From Rhyzopertha dominica (Eukaryota > Arthropoda > Insecta > Coleoptera > Bostrichidae), in NCBI GenBank assembly GCA_025024175.1, contig QCXZ01000001.1, forward strand, positions 37,442,942 to 37,506,941: a stretch of 64,000 nt of DNA. The letters are read 5' to 3'. The number at the start of each line of letters is the position of its first letter. Positions within the stretch are counted from its first letter, which is position 1. The notes below the pieces were generated by a model. That model saw nothing but the letters and a program-made list of their open reading frames with translations, did not search any database and was not told the DNA's origin. Shown here in pieces: positions 23,337 through 35,644 of the stretch. A program made the position numbers and the translations under genes.

Positions 23337-24740
23337 TACACCACACTAACCACTCGCACAATGCTGTCCTTTCCTGGATGGATAGCAGTGATTCTTCCCT
23401 GTGCCCACTGTGAAGGCGGCAGATTGTCCTCTCGAAGAAGTACTAAATTATTAATGAGTCTGTCAGGATCGAGCTTGAAGCGCCATTTATTCCTTTGATG
23501 AAGATTGTGCAAGTAGTCCCGTGCCCAGAGAGTCCAAAAATGTTGCGTTACTCTTGTTAGGTGTTGGTATCTTGCAAGACGATTTATAGGTTTTCTGGCA
23601 TACTCAATTGTGGAACTGCGTTGAGCGGATCGCTCATGATGAAATGGCTTGGTGTAAGCGCCTCTAGGTCATTAGGATCGGAGATGAAGGGTATTAAGGG
23701 TCGCAAATTTAATACCGCTTCTACTTGAGTAAGGGGTATCATTCAGTACACGCTTTAAGTAGTATTTTACTGATTCAATTGCAGACTCCCAAGTTCCACA
23801 AAATATTGCTATCTGGCAGGTGTAAAATGTCATTGTACCTACATTGTTATTGCTTACAAAGTGCTGGAAGTCTNTAGACTCTAGAGTTTTAATTATGGCT
23901 TTTAGCTCGTTGCTCGCGCCAACAAAATTAGAGCTATTGTCAGAATGTATATTATTGCACATACCTCGCCTCGCAGCAAACCTCTTTAGCGCGACTATGA
24001 AACATTCGGTGGTCATTTCACTGGGTAACTCTATATGAACGTCCTTAGCAGACGAAGATACAAATATAGCATTTTAGAAATTTCCGACTCCTGTATTTCC
24101 GTCCTTGAGGAGGAAGGGACCTGCATAATCTATACCGCAGTTGGCAAATGCACGAGATGGGTAACTCTTGGAGCAGGAAGATTGTCCATTTGAGTATGAA
24201 TTTTGGATGGATTGGCCTTAAAGCTGGAAATGCATTTCCTAAGAACGTGTCGCAGAGGCTTTTCTACCATTTAAGGGCCAATATTTTTGCCTGCATGAAA
24301 ATTTCGATCATACTCATGACGTATTAACAGCGTGATGAAAAGGGTCCATTTAAATAATATGATAGGGTGTTTGAAGTTAAAATCTTGAAGTGGGTGCTGC
24401 AATCGTCTGCCTACACCGATGCCATCGTTATCAATAAACGGGTTCAGTGAGCTGATGCTACTGCTAGACTTAACACAATTTGCCGTTTTCAAATGATGCA
24501 AGTCTTCACAAAAGTATTGTGACTGGACTAATTTTACCAAGATCATTTCAGCATTAAGGCGTTCGAAAGGCATGAGAGTTACAGTCTTAGGTCTTAGTTC
24601 AGGTTGTAAATTAGCATTTCCCACAAATCTCAACGCTATTGCGGTTACTATTGTGGAAAAACATGAAAACCTTTCGAAGAAGTCATCATCAATGGATACA
24701 GTCAAGGATAGTACCTTGAGACTATCGTACATCGGGTATT
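23337..24740 (-). pseudogene. BEL/Pao integrase and C-terminal domain
   Basis: The core integrase is read at 24016-23672: FIVALKRFAARRGMCNNIHS, DNSSNFVGASNELK (second catalytic Asp in context), then IFCGTWESAIESVKYYLKRV, the glutamate-bearing block (usually F-G-G-x-W-E). Further down the strand NLVLLREDNLPPSQWAQGRI and HPGKDSIVRVVSV (about 23440-23337) give the conserved end domain of BEL pol, followed by a stop. The minus strand from 24732 to 24271 encodes the preceding linker. Several stops and frameshifts lie between these blocks, and an undetermined base falls at about 23874. Confidence 0.8.
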
Positions 24741-24795
24741 GAACGCGAAAAATTTGAGATGAGATTGTTGGCAGGCCAACAATCTGATGGTTTCA

Positions 24796-25920
24796 TTAAA
24801 TAGGATGGCCCTTGCCACCATAGTGTGGAATGTTCAAGGTCGTTCGGCTTAATGCCTGTAGATATAATATCCGCAGGATTATTAGAGGAAGATACGTGAT
24901 ATCAATCGTTAGTGTCGCTTGTATTTCTGAGCCCCTTTTACAGACAAAGGTCGTCCAAGTGGGCTGTTCAGCAGACAACCAAGAAAGAATTATGCTAGTC
25001 AATCCAGTAGTAAATACAATCAAATTTCACAAGTCCATAGAAGCTAAAACCTTTTTACTGGTTTGGCTAGTAAAAGTGCTCCAGGGAGCTCTAGTCTGGG
25101 CAAAGGTATAGTCTTGATTGGAGCTCCGCGAGACTTGGCGCACAGTGAAACGCTTTGGATTCTTTCATCTGCAGTTTCTGATCTAATATAGACACACGCG
25201 GAGACGTCACAAAATCCATGGATTTCTAGATTTACGGAATTGTTCCAAGGGTTTTTGTGTTTTGGGAATCGGCTACTAAGTATTTGGATGATTGTGAATT
25301 ATTGTTTGCTAAGTCAACCAGCACAGCTGAATTATTGGAACTTATTTTTCTCAGTTCGAATCCTGCGCTTCTCAGTATAGTGATAAGATTATCTCTAACG
25401 GTAATAAGACTTTAACAGAATCTGAGCCACTTAACAGATCATCAACATAGAAGTCAAACAGGATGATATTCGACTCAACAGGATACTGGTTTTGAACTTC
25501 TGGGGCTGTTTGCTTTAAGCAACATGTAGCATGAAAGGCAGCGGATGCGATGCCATAGGTGACAGCATTTAGTCGAAAGTATGAAATTCCTGATCCGGGT
25601 TTGTCGCGCCACAATATGAGTTGTAAATTGCGTTATGAAGGATCGATATTTATTTAGCGGTACACTTTAGCTATATCACTGATTAAAACGAAGTTATGTT
25701 GTCTGAAACGCAAATTATGGAAAACAAGTTGTTCTGAATCGTTGCGTTGGTCCAATTTTGAGCACATCATTTAGGGATAAACCTGTCGAGGTCTTTGCTA
25801 AGGCATCGAACACCACACGTAATTTTGTAGTGGTACTGTCCCGTTTTTCAATACAGTGATGCAGTAAGTAGTATATATACTTAGTTGCTTTGGTTCTACT
25901 TTAGACATGTTATTAAGTGT
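24796..25920 (-). pseudogene. BEL/Pao reverse transcriptase and RNase H region
   Basis: At 25614-25372, YGIASAAFHATCCL and then FDFYVDDLLSGSD give the RT palm, including an intact YVDD. Upstream frames (25920-25620) hold decayed RT. Downstream, to 24796, several minus-strand frames show RNase H-linker fragments ending in a W-W-Q-G-P-like stretch. The RT would have used RNA as template in particles, but stops on both sides rule out a working product. Confidence 0.75.
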
Positions 25921-25955
25921 TTAATGGTCTTGCTTAAACTCTGAGTATTGGCCCT

Positions 25956-26900
25956 TTACCTTTTTTTATCTAATTTGCGTTCGATGGTATGAAAGCGCCA
26001 AATAGCTGTTTCGTAAGAACTACCTAGCTGCATATAATTATCCTTTATCCTTTTACTTACCGTAAATCTTCCGCTATCGTCACGAGTGACTGTAATCAAA
26101 TGAGATTCATATTCAGCTTCTTCCTTTGTTAGGATCTTGAAGTTTTCATAGTTCTCTTCAATTTTCCAGAAATTCTGCAATTGAGTATTAACTGAAAGGG
26201 TGGTTAATAGGCATGTTTTAGCAAGTTGTTTGTTATATTGATTTGCGGGTCCAGATAGCAACTCGTTAAAAATTGGAGCTCCTAAAAGCATGTCTATGTT
26301 GGATGGTTTATTGAAATTGTTATCAGCTAGCCGAATATGAGAAGGAATTCTCATAGATGATAAAACTACACTTCGCTGTGGCGTGATCCCTGTTATGCTA
26401 TTAATAATGAGAAATGACAATTTAGTCAAGTAACTACTGTGAATCGACTTCAAGTTTATTACAATTCCTTTGGAGATATTTATGGTCTTTGGCACATGTC
26501 TGATATTGGTATGTTTATGTCATAGGGGTGAAGTTCCAATTTTTCAGCGAATGCTTTTGTAACAAAGTTGGATTAAGAACCATTATCAAGTAGAACTCTA
26601 CAAATTATGGGTTTGCCATTTTTGGCGAAAGCAATAACTTCAGTGGTCGAAAGAAAGACAAATAACATCTGCGTGAGAACTAGGATGTAGAGTAGAAGAT
26701 GTTTGGCTTGGTTTTGGATCCCTACTTTGTGCTTTATCAACAGAGGTTTGAGCAGGTGATTTGCTAACCACAGTATTGGCTGCCGATGTGGAGTAACGAG
26801 TGATGAAGTTTTTGACATGTTTTGCATTTGTAAAGAGATTTGTAGTCCTTATTCGAATGTCCATTCCTAAGACAGCTTGCATTAAGAAAACCTTTTATGC
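25956..26900 (-). pseudogene. BEL/Pao zinc knuckles and aspartic protease
   Basis: CLRNGHSNKDYKSLYKCKTC and KLHHSLLH (about 26895-26790) are the paired zinc-knuckle region; one cysteine has become Tyr. ICRVLLDNGS (to 26573) gives the aspartic protease active site, normally L-L-D-S/T-G-S. After an intervening frameshift, 26495-25956 encodes the protease C-terminal and linker region (IDMLLGAPIFNELLSG, then LTKEEAEYESH), which leads into RT. Frameshifts break the chain. Confidence 0.75.
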
Positions 26901-27039
26901 ACTGGAAATTCTTGAAACTCCACATGCGTAAATGATATGCGATTGTTTACATAAAGGACATGAAGTATTTATAGAAACATGGGCATAGTTACAGACCTCA
27001 TTGGGTTTTCTGAGGTTTGTAATGTTTGAATTGATTATT

Positions 27040-27758
27040 TTAGTATTTAGTGATTCTAGGAGTTGACAACGCTGTTAAGAATTTTATGAAATCGTATATG
27101 GATGGAGCATTCTTTGATCGGGTACATATTTCCCATTCTTTACGAGCATTTATGTCTAATTTGGAAATAAGTAGGTAGAGGACTGTGTTCCACTCTTCCA
27201 CCTTTTCTTCAAAATTCTTGAGTGATCGCAAGTACTTTTGAAAGCTATCTAGAAACCTTCTCAAAGATACATGAGATTCCTTATAGAAATATTTGGATGC
27301 TCAAAGGTGGCCTTCACATGAGAGTGTATGATTGCCTTTTTGCTTTGGCACCTATCGGTTAACAAATACCAGGCGATTTTATAACTACCTTCAGTGGCAT
27401 TAAGTGATGAAATTACTAGAGAGGCTCTACCCTTTAAGGCTCCTTGAAGATAGAAAAAAACGTTGAATATTATTATTTAAAGCAGGATTTTTTTATTAAA
27501 TATCGGGTCAAACTTTTGGTAAAATTCGTTCCACTTGTCATAGATACCGCTAAATTCTGGTAATCTAATAGCTAGTAAGCTTACATTAGGGAGAATAGTC
27601 GGTTGCGAGGACGTTTGTTGATTATGACTGCAAGACGCATGAAGAACTGCACGGGCGGTATGTTTACTTTCGAGCAGTAGCAAATGTTTTTTGGCTTTCG
27701 CAACGATCGTAAAGTATTTAGTTTCGAAGATTTCACGTTCTTGATCGTTTTCATTCAC
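27040..27758 (-). pseudogene. BEL/Pao gag
   Basis: SLLAIRLPEFSGIYDKWNEF (about 27580-27520) matches the conserved start of BEL gag (L-P-x-F-S-G-x-Y-x-x-W). The second block, FLDSFQKYLRSLKNFEEKVE and ISKLDINARKEWE (27260-27130), matches its later conserved region. The two are in different frames. Gag would form the particle shell. Confidence 0.8.
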
Positions 27759-27759
27759 G

Positions 27760-28580
27760 CTTTCTGTGTTGTGGGACGAACAAATGTCAAAGTATTGAAA
27801 CTTGTCGACTATTTGTTACAGGACACGGTATTACCTTTTTGACATTAATTTAACTTTAGAAATTTACTTCAAACCTCCCTAATTCCTTTACTGACATTGA
27901 CAGCAGATGGTAATGGATAAAGATGACAGTAAGCCTTTTTTTCTAAAGAGAATGGTGAAAGCTGCAGGTTTATAAAGATATATACATAAAAAACAACGAC
28001 AAAATATGAAAATAAAAAATAGGCATACTTCAAAATTCTTCACGCTTGAGTCATATTGTATACAAAGTCGCACAAAAGTTGAGCGACAGGTAAAAAAATA
28101 ATTATTTAGGTGTTCCATATACATACCTATAATAACACAATTAGTATCTACTTCCCATATATCCGAGTTATAAATGTTCAGCATTCCTGTTATGTCGCTC
28201 TAGTAGTTCAATAGGTAAATTATCATGAATGATCATTCAATTTTTTATGTACGTGTAAGAATTCTTGAAAAAGTGCATTCTAGTAACGCAAAGAATAATG
28301 ACCATTTTTAGCTTCCAATTTGTTTCTCTTGATCTCGAGAACAATACAGGTCATTCGCATGTGTTATTCTGACGCCATCTATCCGATTATAAAGTCTGAT
28401 TTAGAAGTACCGGCATACCTGCAGCACTGGATATCTAGACTTGGCGGTAACGCCAGTGTCCGTAACACTATCGCTTTCTTAAAAACTGATCGCCCAATCA
28501 GTTGCATTTCTGGGAAACTCCTCGGTACTCGCTAAAACGATACAAATGTACCACTTCATTTTGAATTTTAGCTGCAGTGG
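27760..28580. other. gene-free stretch
   Basis: No gene recognised; a 98-codon minus frame at 27888-28184 is rich in F and C and has no domain that I recognise. Confidence 0.4.
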
Positions 28581-28589
28581 ACTCTGTAC

Positions 28590-29900
28590 ATTATGTCATT
28601 TATCTTCTTGACTTCTCTTATCTCTTTTGTGGATTATACTCGTGGCTGCGCAGGGTGCACACTTGCTGTACTATTTTTCTACATCTTTTCAACAATGCAC
28701 CGAGTAGAATCGTTCACGTTGTCTTGTTCCCTCCCAGGTGGGCGCACGATGCTCCTTCACTGGTGCGTACGTCTTGGGTACAAATAATAGCACTGTAACG
28801 TACTTCCCATTGGCGCTCTCTCATGTCGTCTGTTATAATAAACCGTTCTCCACCCCAGATTCTCATGGGGCGCACATCACTTTGAGGGTTGGTCTTTTCG
28901 GGTACACTTCCTCCCATCCAGGTCGTGTTCGTGTTCTTTTCACCTTAGAAGGGGACCAATGTCGCTTCCTCTTGCTGAGCCTTCTATAAAGCAGTCCATT
29001 CCTCGCTTTGCTTTTGATGGTGACTGTCCTTACATTAACCGTGCTCTCGTGATGTTTCATCCCCTGTACTGTTTGCATTTTCCACACGGCCTTCTAGATA
29101 AAGCATCAGAGTTATTTAGATTCCTGTCTAGACGCGAAGCTACATTCTTAAATGGTATTATAGCTTTCGGTTTCTCTGCAGTTCTTTTTAAAGTGTAAGA
29201 TTTTCCATAGCGGTAACAGTTCGTGCTTCTATACTTTTTTACTAGATGCTTGGTTTGTGCCCTACGAGTCTTGCCTGATTTCTTGTATACTGCCTGGTGG
29301 TAAAGTAGGTGGTTAGCAGCAGAGCGTTTCTTACAGTGTCGTCCTTCACACCATCAATAAAATTTCTTGCTACGATTTCCTACAAATGCTCAGACGGGAT
29401 CATTCGATATGTCATGTACATTAGGCTCCATACGTCTGCCGCAAAAACTTGCTGCCGTTCTTCTTGCGACTCAAGCTCCGTGTGAAACTTCTTCAAGTAT
29501 TGACCGTCTCAGATGAGGTGCCAAGATGATCCAAGTAGAACAAGCGCAAAAACCGTAGCTTTCTCGCGATCATTTCAATTATTCGTTTTACCAGCTGCAC
29601 CGCATTACCTGACAAATACGTCGATCTGAGTTGTTAGCTCTTCCAGATCCGTGTTCATAGTCAATGTTGAATTTTTAAACTTTTTCCTCGACATGATCTA
29701 TTCTTTCTCCGATGTGATCGACTTTATGTTCCATCATTCTTTGATTCACTTATTCCACCTATTTCGATGTTCAGCGGCCATTGCACAGTAGCTATTAATT
29801 CGTTCGTAAGTTTTCCCTGTCCATTTATTCCTTATTGGCCTATTTATTAACTTCTTTAATTGCTTTTAAGTTAAATTTTAAATTCTCTTGGCCTTTTTCC
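28590..29900 (-). pseudogene. gypsy element remnant: gag joined to RNase H end and integrase start
   Basis: Reading down the minus strand, a gag N-terminal coiled segment (KVDHIGERIDHVEEKFKN, about 29730-29670) comes first. Gag capsid-like sequence follows (QYLKKFHTELESQEERQQVF, then IVARNFIDGVKDDTVRNALL, about 29510-29330). A RNase H tail, NNSDALSRRPC (about 29120-29090), is next, and then the integrase zinc-finger entry RERFYSVHC and CAPCAAT (about 28720-28640). Protease and RT are missing between gag and RNase H, so a large internal deletion has occurred. Stops are frequent. The integrase segment closely resembles the one at about 37500-37400. Confidence 0.7.
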
Positions 29901-30700
29901 ATTTCTTCCCTAGTTGGTTTAATTTTGGTTTATTCATTATGGCATTTTTTTAATCTTCTTCCGATTGTTTTTTTCCTTATTTGCCACTTGCTGTAAGTTT
30001 GGTTTTCATCTCGTCTTGATTATTTGCATGGTTACAAGGACCGTACTCTTTCTTTCAGATCCATTAGCCGATATATTTCATATCCATTAGAGGATTGCCT
30101 TCTTGTTACTGACATGTATCGACTTTACACCCCAGTCTTATTGGTCAAGAAAACCTTCCAGAAATCCACGAATCGCTTCTTGATATCACTTTTATTTACA
30201 CACAATGTGCATGGGCGCGTAGAATACTCCACGTAGATTACACCATTATCTACGCGTAAACTATGTAATATTCTACTTTAAAAGTCTACTGTAGAAAATA
30301 ACATTATGTAGATAAACAGCAAACTAGTAATATTTAGTACTTTTAACAGCTCCAAATGCCACAAATGACAGTATTATTTTGTATATTATTATTTTTGTTG
30401 CTTCCTAACTAAACAAAATAGTACTTCGTTGTAATTAAAATAACTAGACATACGTTAAACAACAATAACTTGTTTCAGCATACAGTTGTTAGGGCCATAA
30501 GGCACAAGCGTGCTTTGGAGCCCTCAATCGGTCAAATGGATTTTTAAATGACTGTAAACTATGATTTTATTATCTTTCTTGTCTATAAACGGAAGAAGAC
30601 GGGCAATTTCATATACTACCTATTATACCTAATATACTCGTAGAAGAAGTCTTCGAAAGGCATGTTTTGTCCCAAAGAAGTAAGAAAACCGTCAGGGTAC
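29900..30700. other. flank between gypsy remnant and foldback
   Basis: No gene recognised. The words GGGCGCGTAGAATACTCC and TCTACGCGTAAAC near 30211-30260 resemble words beyond the far side of the foldback (about 35855-35910), where TTTACGCGTAAACGCCCATC occurs. Confidence 0.45.
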
Positions 30701-31039
30701 ACCGGTGTGAAAACAGCAGCCAAAACACAGCAGCCTAAATTTCCGAATGTAGCCGAACGTACCACAGAAGTAGTAAAAATAGAGCGCTTTTCGGTCAGAC
30801 CCATCATCAAAATTAAGGAAAAATATATTAGGTATACAGATTCAGGCGAAATGCTGAATAACTAATACTAGCTATAAATAAAGCCAAATAAACAAATATT
30901 ATTTATATAACGGGCATTAGAGATTGTGCCACGCTAAAACCCCTCATAAAACAGCACTGACTATTTAAATATGGATCCGTACATACAAATCTAATTAAAC
31001 TTTCAGAAAAAAGACAAGCACTATTAGAGCAACTAATTT

Positions 31040-33543
31040 CGCATAAAAATAATTTTTGCAAAGCATGCCTTGGTTGCGAAAAAAATTAATCTTGCTTTTT
31101 GGAAATGCACAGCGGTAATTATAAACATGGACGCGCACATACGAATCCAATAAAACTTTGAGGAAGGAACAAGCAATGTTAATGAAACTAATTGCGCATA
31201 AAAAGATTTTTTGCCAAGCATGCCTTGGTCTCGAAAAATATTAATTTTGGTTTTTGGAGATATACAGGGTTGAATATTAAACATGGACGCGCACATACGA
31301 ATCTAATGAAACTTTGAGAAAAGAACAACCACTATTAGAGAAACTAATTGCACATAAAAAGATTTTTTGCAAAGTATGCCTTGGTCTCGAAAAAGTTAAT
31401 TTTGGTTTTTGGAGATATACAGGGTTGAATATTAAACATGGACGCGCACATACGAATCCAATGAAACTTTGAGAAAAGAACAACCACTNTTAGAGAAACT
31501 AATTGCACATAAAAAGATTTTTTGCAAAGCATGCCTTGGTGTCGAAAAAAATTAATTTTGGTTTTTGAAGATATACAGGGTTGAATATTAAACATGGACG
31601 CGCACATACGAATCCAATGAAACTTTGAGAAAAGAACAACCACTATTAGAGAAACTAATTGCACATAAAAAGATTTTTTGCAAAGCATGCCTTGGTCTCG
31701 AAAAAAATTAATTTTGGTTTTTGGAGATATACAGGGTTGAATATTAAACATGGACGCGCACATACGAATCCAATGAAACTTTGAGAAAAGAACAACCACT
31801 GTTAGAGAAACTAATTGCACATAAAAAGATTTTTTGCAAAGCATGCCTTGGTCTCGAAAAAAATTAATTTTGGTTTTTGGAAATACACAGGGTTGAATAT
31901 TAAACATGGACGCGCACATACGAATCCAATAAAACTTTGAGAAAAGAACAACCACTATTAGAGAAACTAATCCTAAAAAGATTTTTTGCCAAGCATGCCT
32001 TGGTCTCGAAAAAAATTAATTTTGGTTTTTGGAGATATACAGGGTTGAATATTAAACATGGACGCGCACATACGAATCTAATGAAACTTTGAGAAAAGAA
32101 CAACCACTATTAGAGAAACTAATTGCACATAAAAAGATTTTTTGCAAAGCATGCCTTGGTTTCGAAAAAAATTAATTTTGGTTTTTGGAGATATACAGGG
32201 TTGAATATTAAACATGGACGCGCACATACGAATCCAATGAAACTTTGAGAAAAGAACAACCACTATTAAAAAAACTAATTGCACATAAAAAGATTTTTTG
32301 CAAAGCATGCCTTGGTCTCGAAAAAAATTAATTTTGGTTTTTGGAGATATACAGGGTTGAATATTAAACATGGACGCGCACATACGAATCCAATGAAACT
32401 TTGAGAAAAGAACAACCACTATTAGTGAAACTAATTGCACATAAAAAGATTTTTTGCAAAGCATGCCTTGGTCTCAAAATAAATTAATTTTGGTTTTTGG
32501 AAATAAACAGGGTTGAATATTAAACATGGACGCGCACATACGAATCCAATGAAACTTTGAGAAAAGAACAACCACTGTTAGAAAAATTAATTNCACATAA
32601 AAAGATTTTTTGCAAAGCATGCCTTAGTGTCGAAAAAATTAATTTTGGTTTTTGGAGATATACAGGGTTGAATATTAAACATGGACGCGCACATACGAAT
32701 CCAATGAAACTTTGAGAAAAGAACAACCACTGTTAGAGAAACTAATTGCACATAAAAAGATTTTTTGCAAAGCATGCCTTGGTCTCGAAAAAAATTAATT
32801 TTGGTTTTTGGAAATACACAGGGTTGAATATTAAACATGGACGCGCACATACGAATCCAATAAAACTTTGAGAAACGAACAACCACTATTAGAGAAACTA
32901 ATCGTAAATAGATTTTTTGCCAAGCATGCCTTGGAGATATACAGGGTTGAATATTAAACATGGACGCGCACATACGAATCTAATGAAACTTTGAGAAAAG
33001 AACAACCACTATTAGAGAAACTAATTGCACATAAAACGATTTTTTGCAAAGCATGCCTTGGTCTCGAAAAAAATTAATTTTGGTTTTTGGAGATATACAA
33101 GGTTGAATATTAAACATGGACGCGCACATACGAATCCAATGAAACTTTGAGAAAAGAACAACCACTACTAGAGAAACTAATTGCACATAAAAAGATTTTT
33201 TGCAAAGCATGCCTTGGTCTCGAAAAAAATTAATTTTGGTTTTTGGANATATACAGGGTTGAATATTAAACATGGACGCGCACATACGAATCCAATGAAA
33301 CTTTGAGAAAAGAACAACCACTANTAGAGAAACTAACTGCACATAAAAAGATTTTTTGCAAAGCATACCTTGGTCTCGAAAAAAATTAATTTTGGTTTTT
33401 GGAAATATACAGGGTTGAATATTAAACATGGACGCGCACATACGAATAAAATGAGATTTTGAGAAAAGATCCAGCACCGTTAGAGAAACTAATTGCGCAT
33501 AAAAAGATTTTTTGCCAAGCATGCCTTGGTCTCGAAAAAAATT
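31040..33543. repeat. left-arm tandem array (156-bp unit)
   Basis: The landmark CATGGACGCGCACATACGAA recurs at about 31126, 31282, 31437, 31593, 31749, 31905, 32057 and onward to 33427, almost always 152-156 bases apart. One unit, ending near 32962, is about 33 bp short. Units differ by few substitutions; four undetermined bases fall in this array. Confidence 0.9.
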
Positions 33544-35300
33544 AATTTTTTTCGCAACCAAGGCATGCTTTGCAAAAAATCTTTTCATGTGCAATTAGTT
33601 TCTTTAGCAGTGCTGAATCTTTTCTCAAAATCTCATCGGATTCGTATGTGCGTGTCCATGTTTAATATTCAACCATGTAATTTCCAAATACCAAAATTAA
33701 TTTTTTTCGCAACCAAGGCATGCTTTCCAAAAAATCTTTTTATGCGCAATTAGTTTCTTTAACAGTGCTGGATCTTTTCTCAAAATCTCATTGGATTCGT
33801 ATGTGCGCGTCCATGTTTAATATTCAACCCTGTTTATTTCCAAAAACCAAAATTAAATTTTTTCGAGACCAAGGCATTCTTTGCAAAAAATCTTTTTATG
33901 TGCAATTAGTTTCTCTAATAGTGGTTGTTCTCTTCTCAAAGTTTCATTGGATTCGTATGTGCGCGTCCATGTTTAATATTCAACCCTGTATATCTCCAAA
34001 AACCAAAATTAATTTTTTTCGAGACCAAGGTATGCTTTGCAAAAAATCTTTATATGTGCAATTAGTTTCTCTAATAGTGGTTGTTCTTTTCTCAAAGTTT
34101 CATTGGATTCGTATGTGCGCGTCCATGTTTAATATTCAACCCTGTATATCTCCAAAAACCAAAATTAATTTTTTTCGAGACCAAGGCATGCTTTGCAAAA
34201 ATTCTTTTTACGTGCAATTAGTTTCTCTAATAGTGGTTGTTCTTTTCTCAAAGTTTTATTGGATTCGTATGTGCGCGTCCATGTTTAATATTCAACCCTG
34301 TGTATTTCCAAAAACCAAAATTAATTTTTTTCGAGACCAAGGCATGCTTTGCAAAAAATCTTTTTATGTGCAATTAGTTTCTCTAATAGTGGTTGTTCTT
34401 TTCTCAAAGTTTCATTGGATTCGTATGTGCGCGTCCATGTATAATATTCAACCCTGTATATTTCCAAATACCAAAATTAATTTTTTTCGCAACCAAGCCA
34501 TGCTTTCCAAAAAATCTTTTTATGCGCAATTAGTTTCTTTAACAGTGCTGGATCTCTTCTCAAAATCTCATTGGATTCGTATGTGCGCGTCCATGTTTAA
34601 TATTCAACTCTGTTTATTTCCAAAAACCAAAATTAATTTTTTTCGAGACCAAGGCATGCTTTGCAAAGAATCTTTTTATGCGCAATTAGTTTCGCTAATA
34701 GTGGTTATTCTTTTCTCAAAGTTTCATTGGATTCGTATGTGCGCGTCCATGTTTAATATTCAACCCTGTATATCTTCAAAAACCAAAATTAATTTTTTTC
34801 GACACCAAGGCATGCTTTGCAAAAAATCTTTTTATGTGCAATTAGTTTCTCTAATAGTGGTTGTTCTTTTCTCAAAGTTTCATTGGATTCGTATGTGCGC
34901 GTCCATGTTTAATATTCAACCCTGTATATCTCCAAAAACCAAAATTAATTTTTTTCGAGACCAAGGCATGCTTTGCAAAAAATCTTTTTATGTGCAATTA
35001 GTTTCTCTAATAGTGGTTGTTCTTTTCTCAAAGTTTCATTAGATTCGTATGTGCGCGTCCATGTTTAATATTCAACCCTGTATATCTCCAAAAACAAAAA
35101 TTAATATTTTTCGAGACCAAGGCATGCTTGGCAAAAAATCTTTTTATGCGCAATTAGTTTCATTAACAGTGCTTGTTCCTTCCTCAAAGTTTTATTGGAT
35201 TCGTATGTGCGCGTCCATGTTTATAATTACCGCTGTGCATTTCCAAAAAGCAAGATTAATTTTTTTCGCAACCAAGGCATGCTTTGCAAAAATTATTTTT
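33544..35300. repeat. right-arm tandem array (156-bp unit, inverted)
   Basis: The reverse-complement landmark GTATGTGCGCGTCCATG recurs 11 times between about 33645 and 35221 at 155-156-base spacing. Because 156 is a multiple of three, an open frame of 440 codons (33720-35042) runs through the array; the same peptide runs on the minus strand of the left arm. Confidence 0.9.
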
Positions 35301-35644
35301 ATGCGAAATTAGTTGCTCTAATAGTGCTTGTCTTTTTTCTGAAAGTTTAATTAGATTTGTATGTACGGATCCATATTTAAATAGTCAGTGCTGTATTATG
35401 AGGGGTTTTAGCGTGGCACAATCTCTAATGCCCGTTATATAAATAATATTTGTTTATTTGGCTTTATTTATAGCTAGTATTAGTTATTCAGCATTTCGCC
35501 TGAATCTGTATACCTAATATATTTTTCCTTAATTTTGATGATGGGTCTGACCGAGAAGCGCTCTATTTTTACTACTTCTGTGGTACGTTCGGCTACATTC
35601 GGAAATTTAGGCTGCTGTGTTTTGGCTGCTGTTTTCACACCGGT

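Larger units (their letters stand above)
23337..27758 (-). mobile_element. degenerate BEL/Pao retrotransposon
   Basis: Domains appear in BEL/Pao order reading down the minus strand: gag (27758-27040), zinc knuckles and aspartic protease (26900-25956), RT (about 25900-25370), RNase H region (about 25300-24800), integrase (24740-23672) and the C-terminal pol domain (23440-23337). Nearly every domain is in a different frame from the next, so the copy is old. The stretch just below 23337 could be the 3' LTR, but I found no second LTR. Confidence 0.85.
30701..35644. mobile_element. 4.9-kb foldback element, arms built of 156-bp tandem units
   Basis: An outer unique segment of about 330 bp (30701-31030) is repeated almost base for base, inverted, at 35310-35644; both begin at ACCGGT. 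Between them tandem units of 156 bp run in one orientation to the centre at 33543/33544 (seven A, TTAA, seven T) and in the opposite orientation afterwards. I count 16 clear units plus one diverged in the left arm and 11 plus one diverged in the right. Long TIRs made of tandem subrepeats are the hallmark of Foldback-type elements. No transposase gene lies inside. Confidence 0.8.

Noticed and set aside
31344..31955. 203-codon minus-strand frame in the left foldback arm as a gene
   Set aside because: The same 52-residue unit repeats because the 156-bp period is a multiple of three; no start context, domain or codon bias supports a protein.
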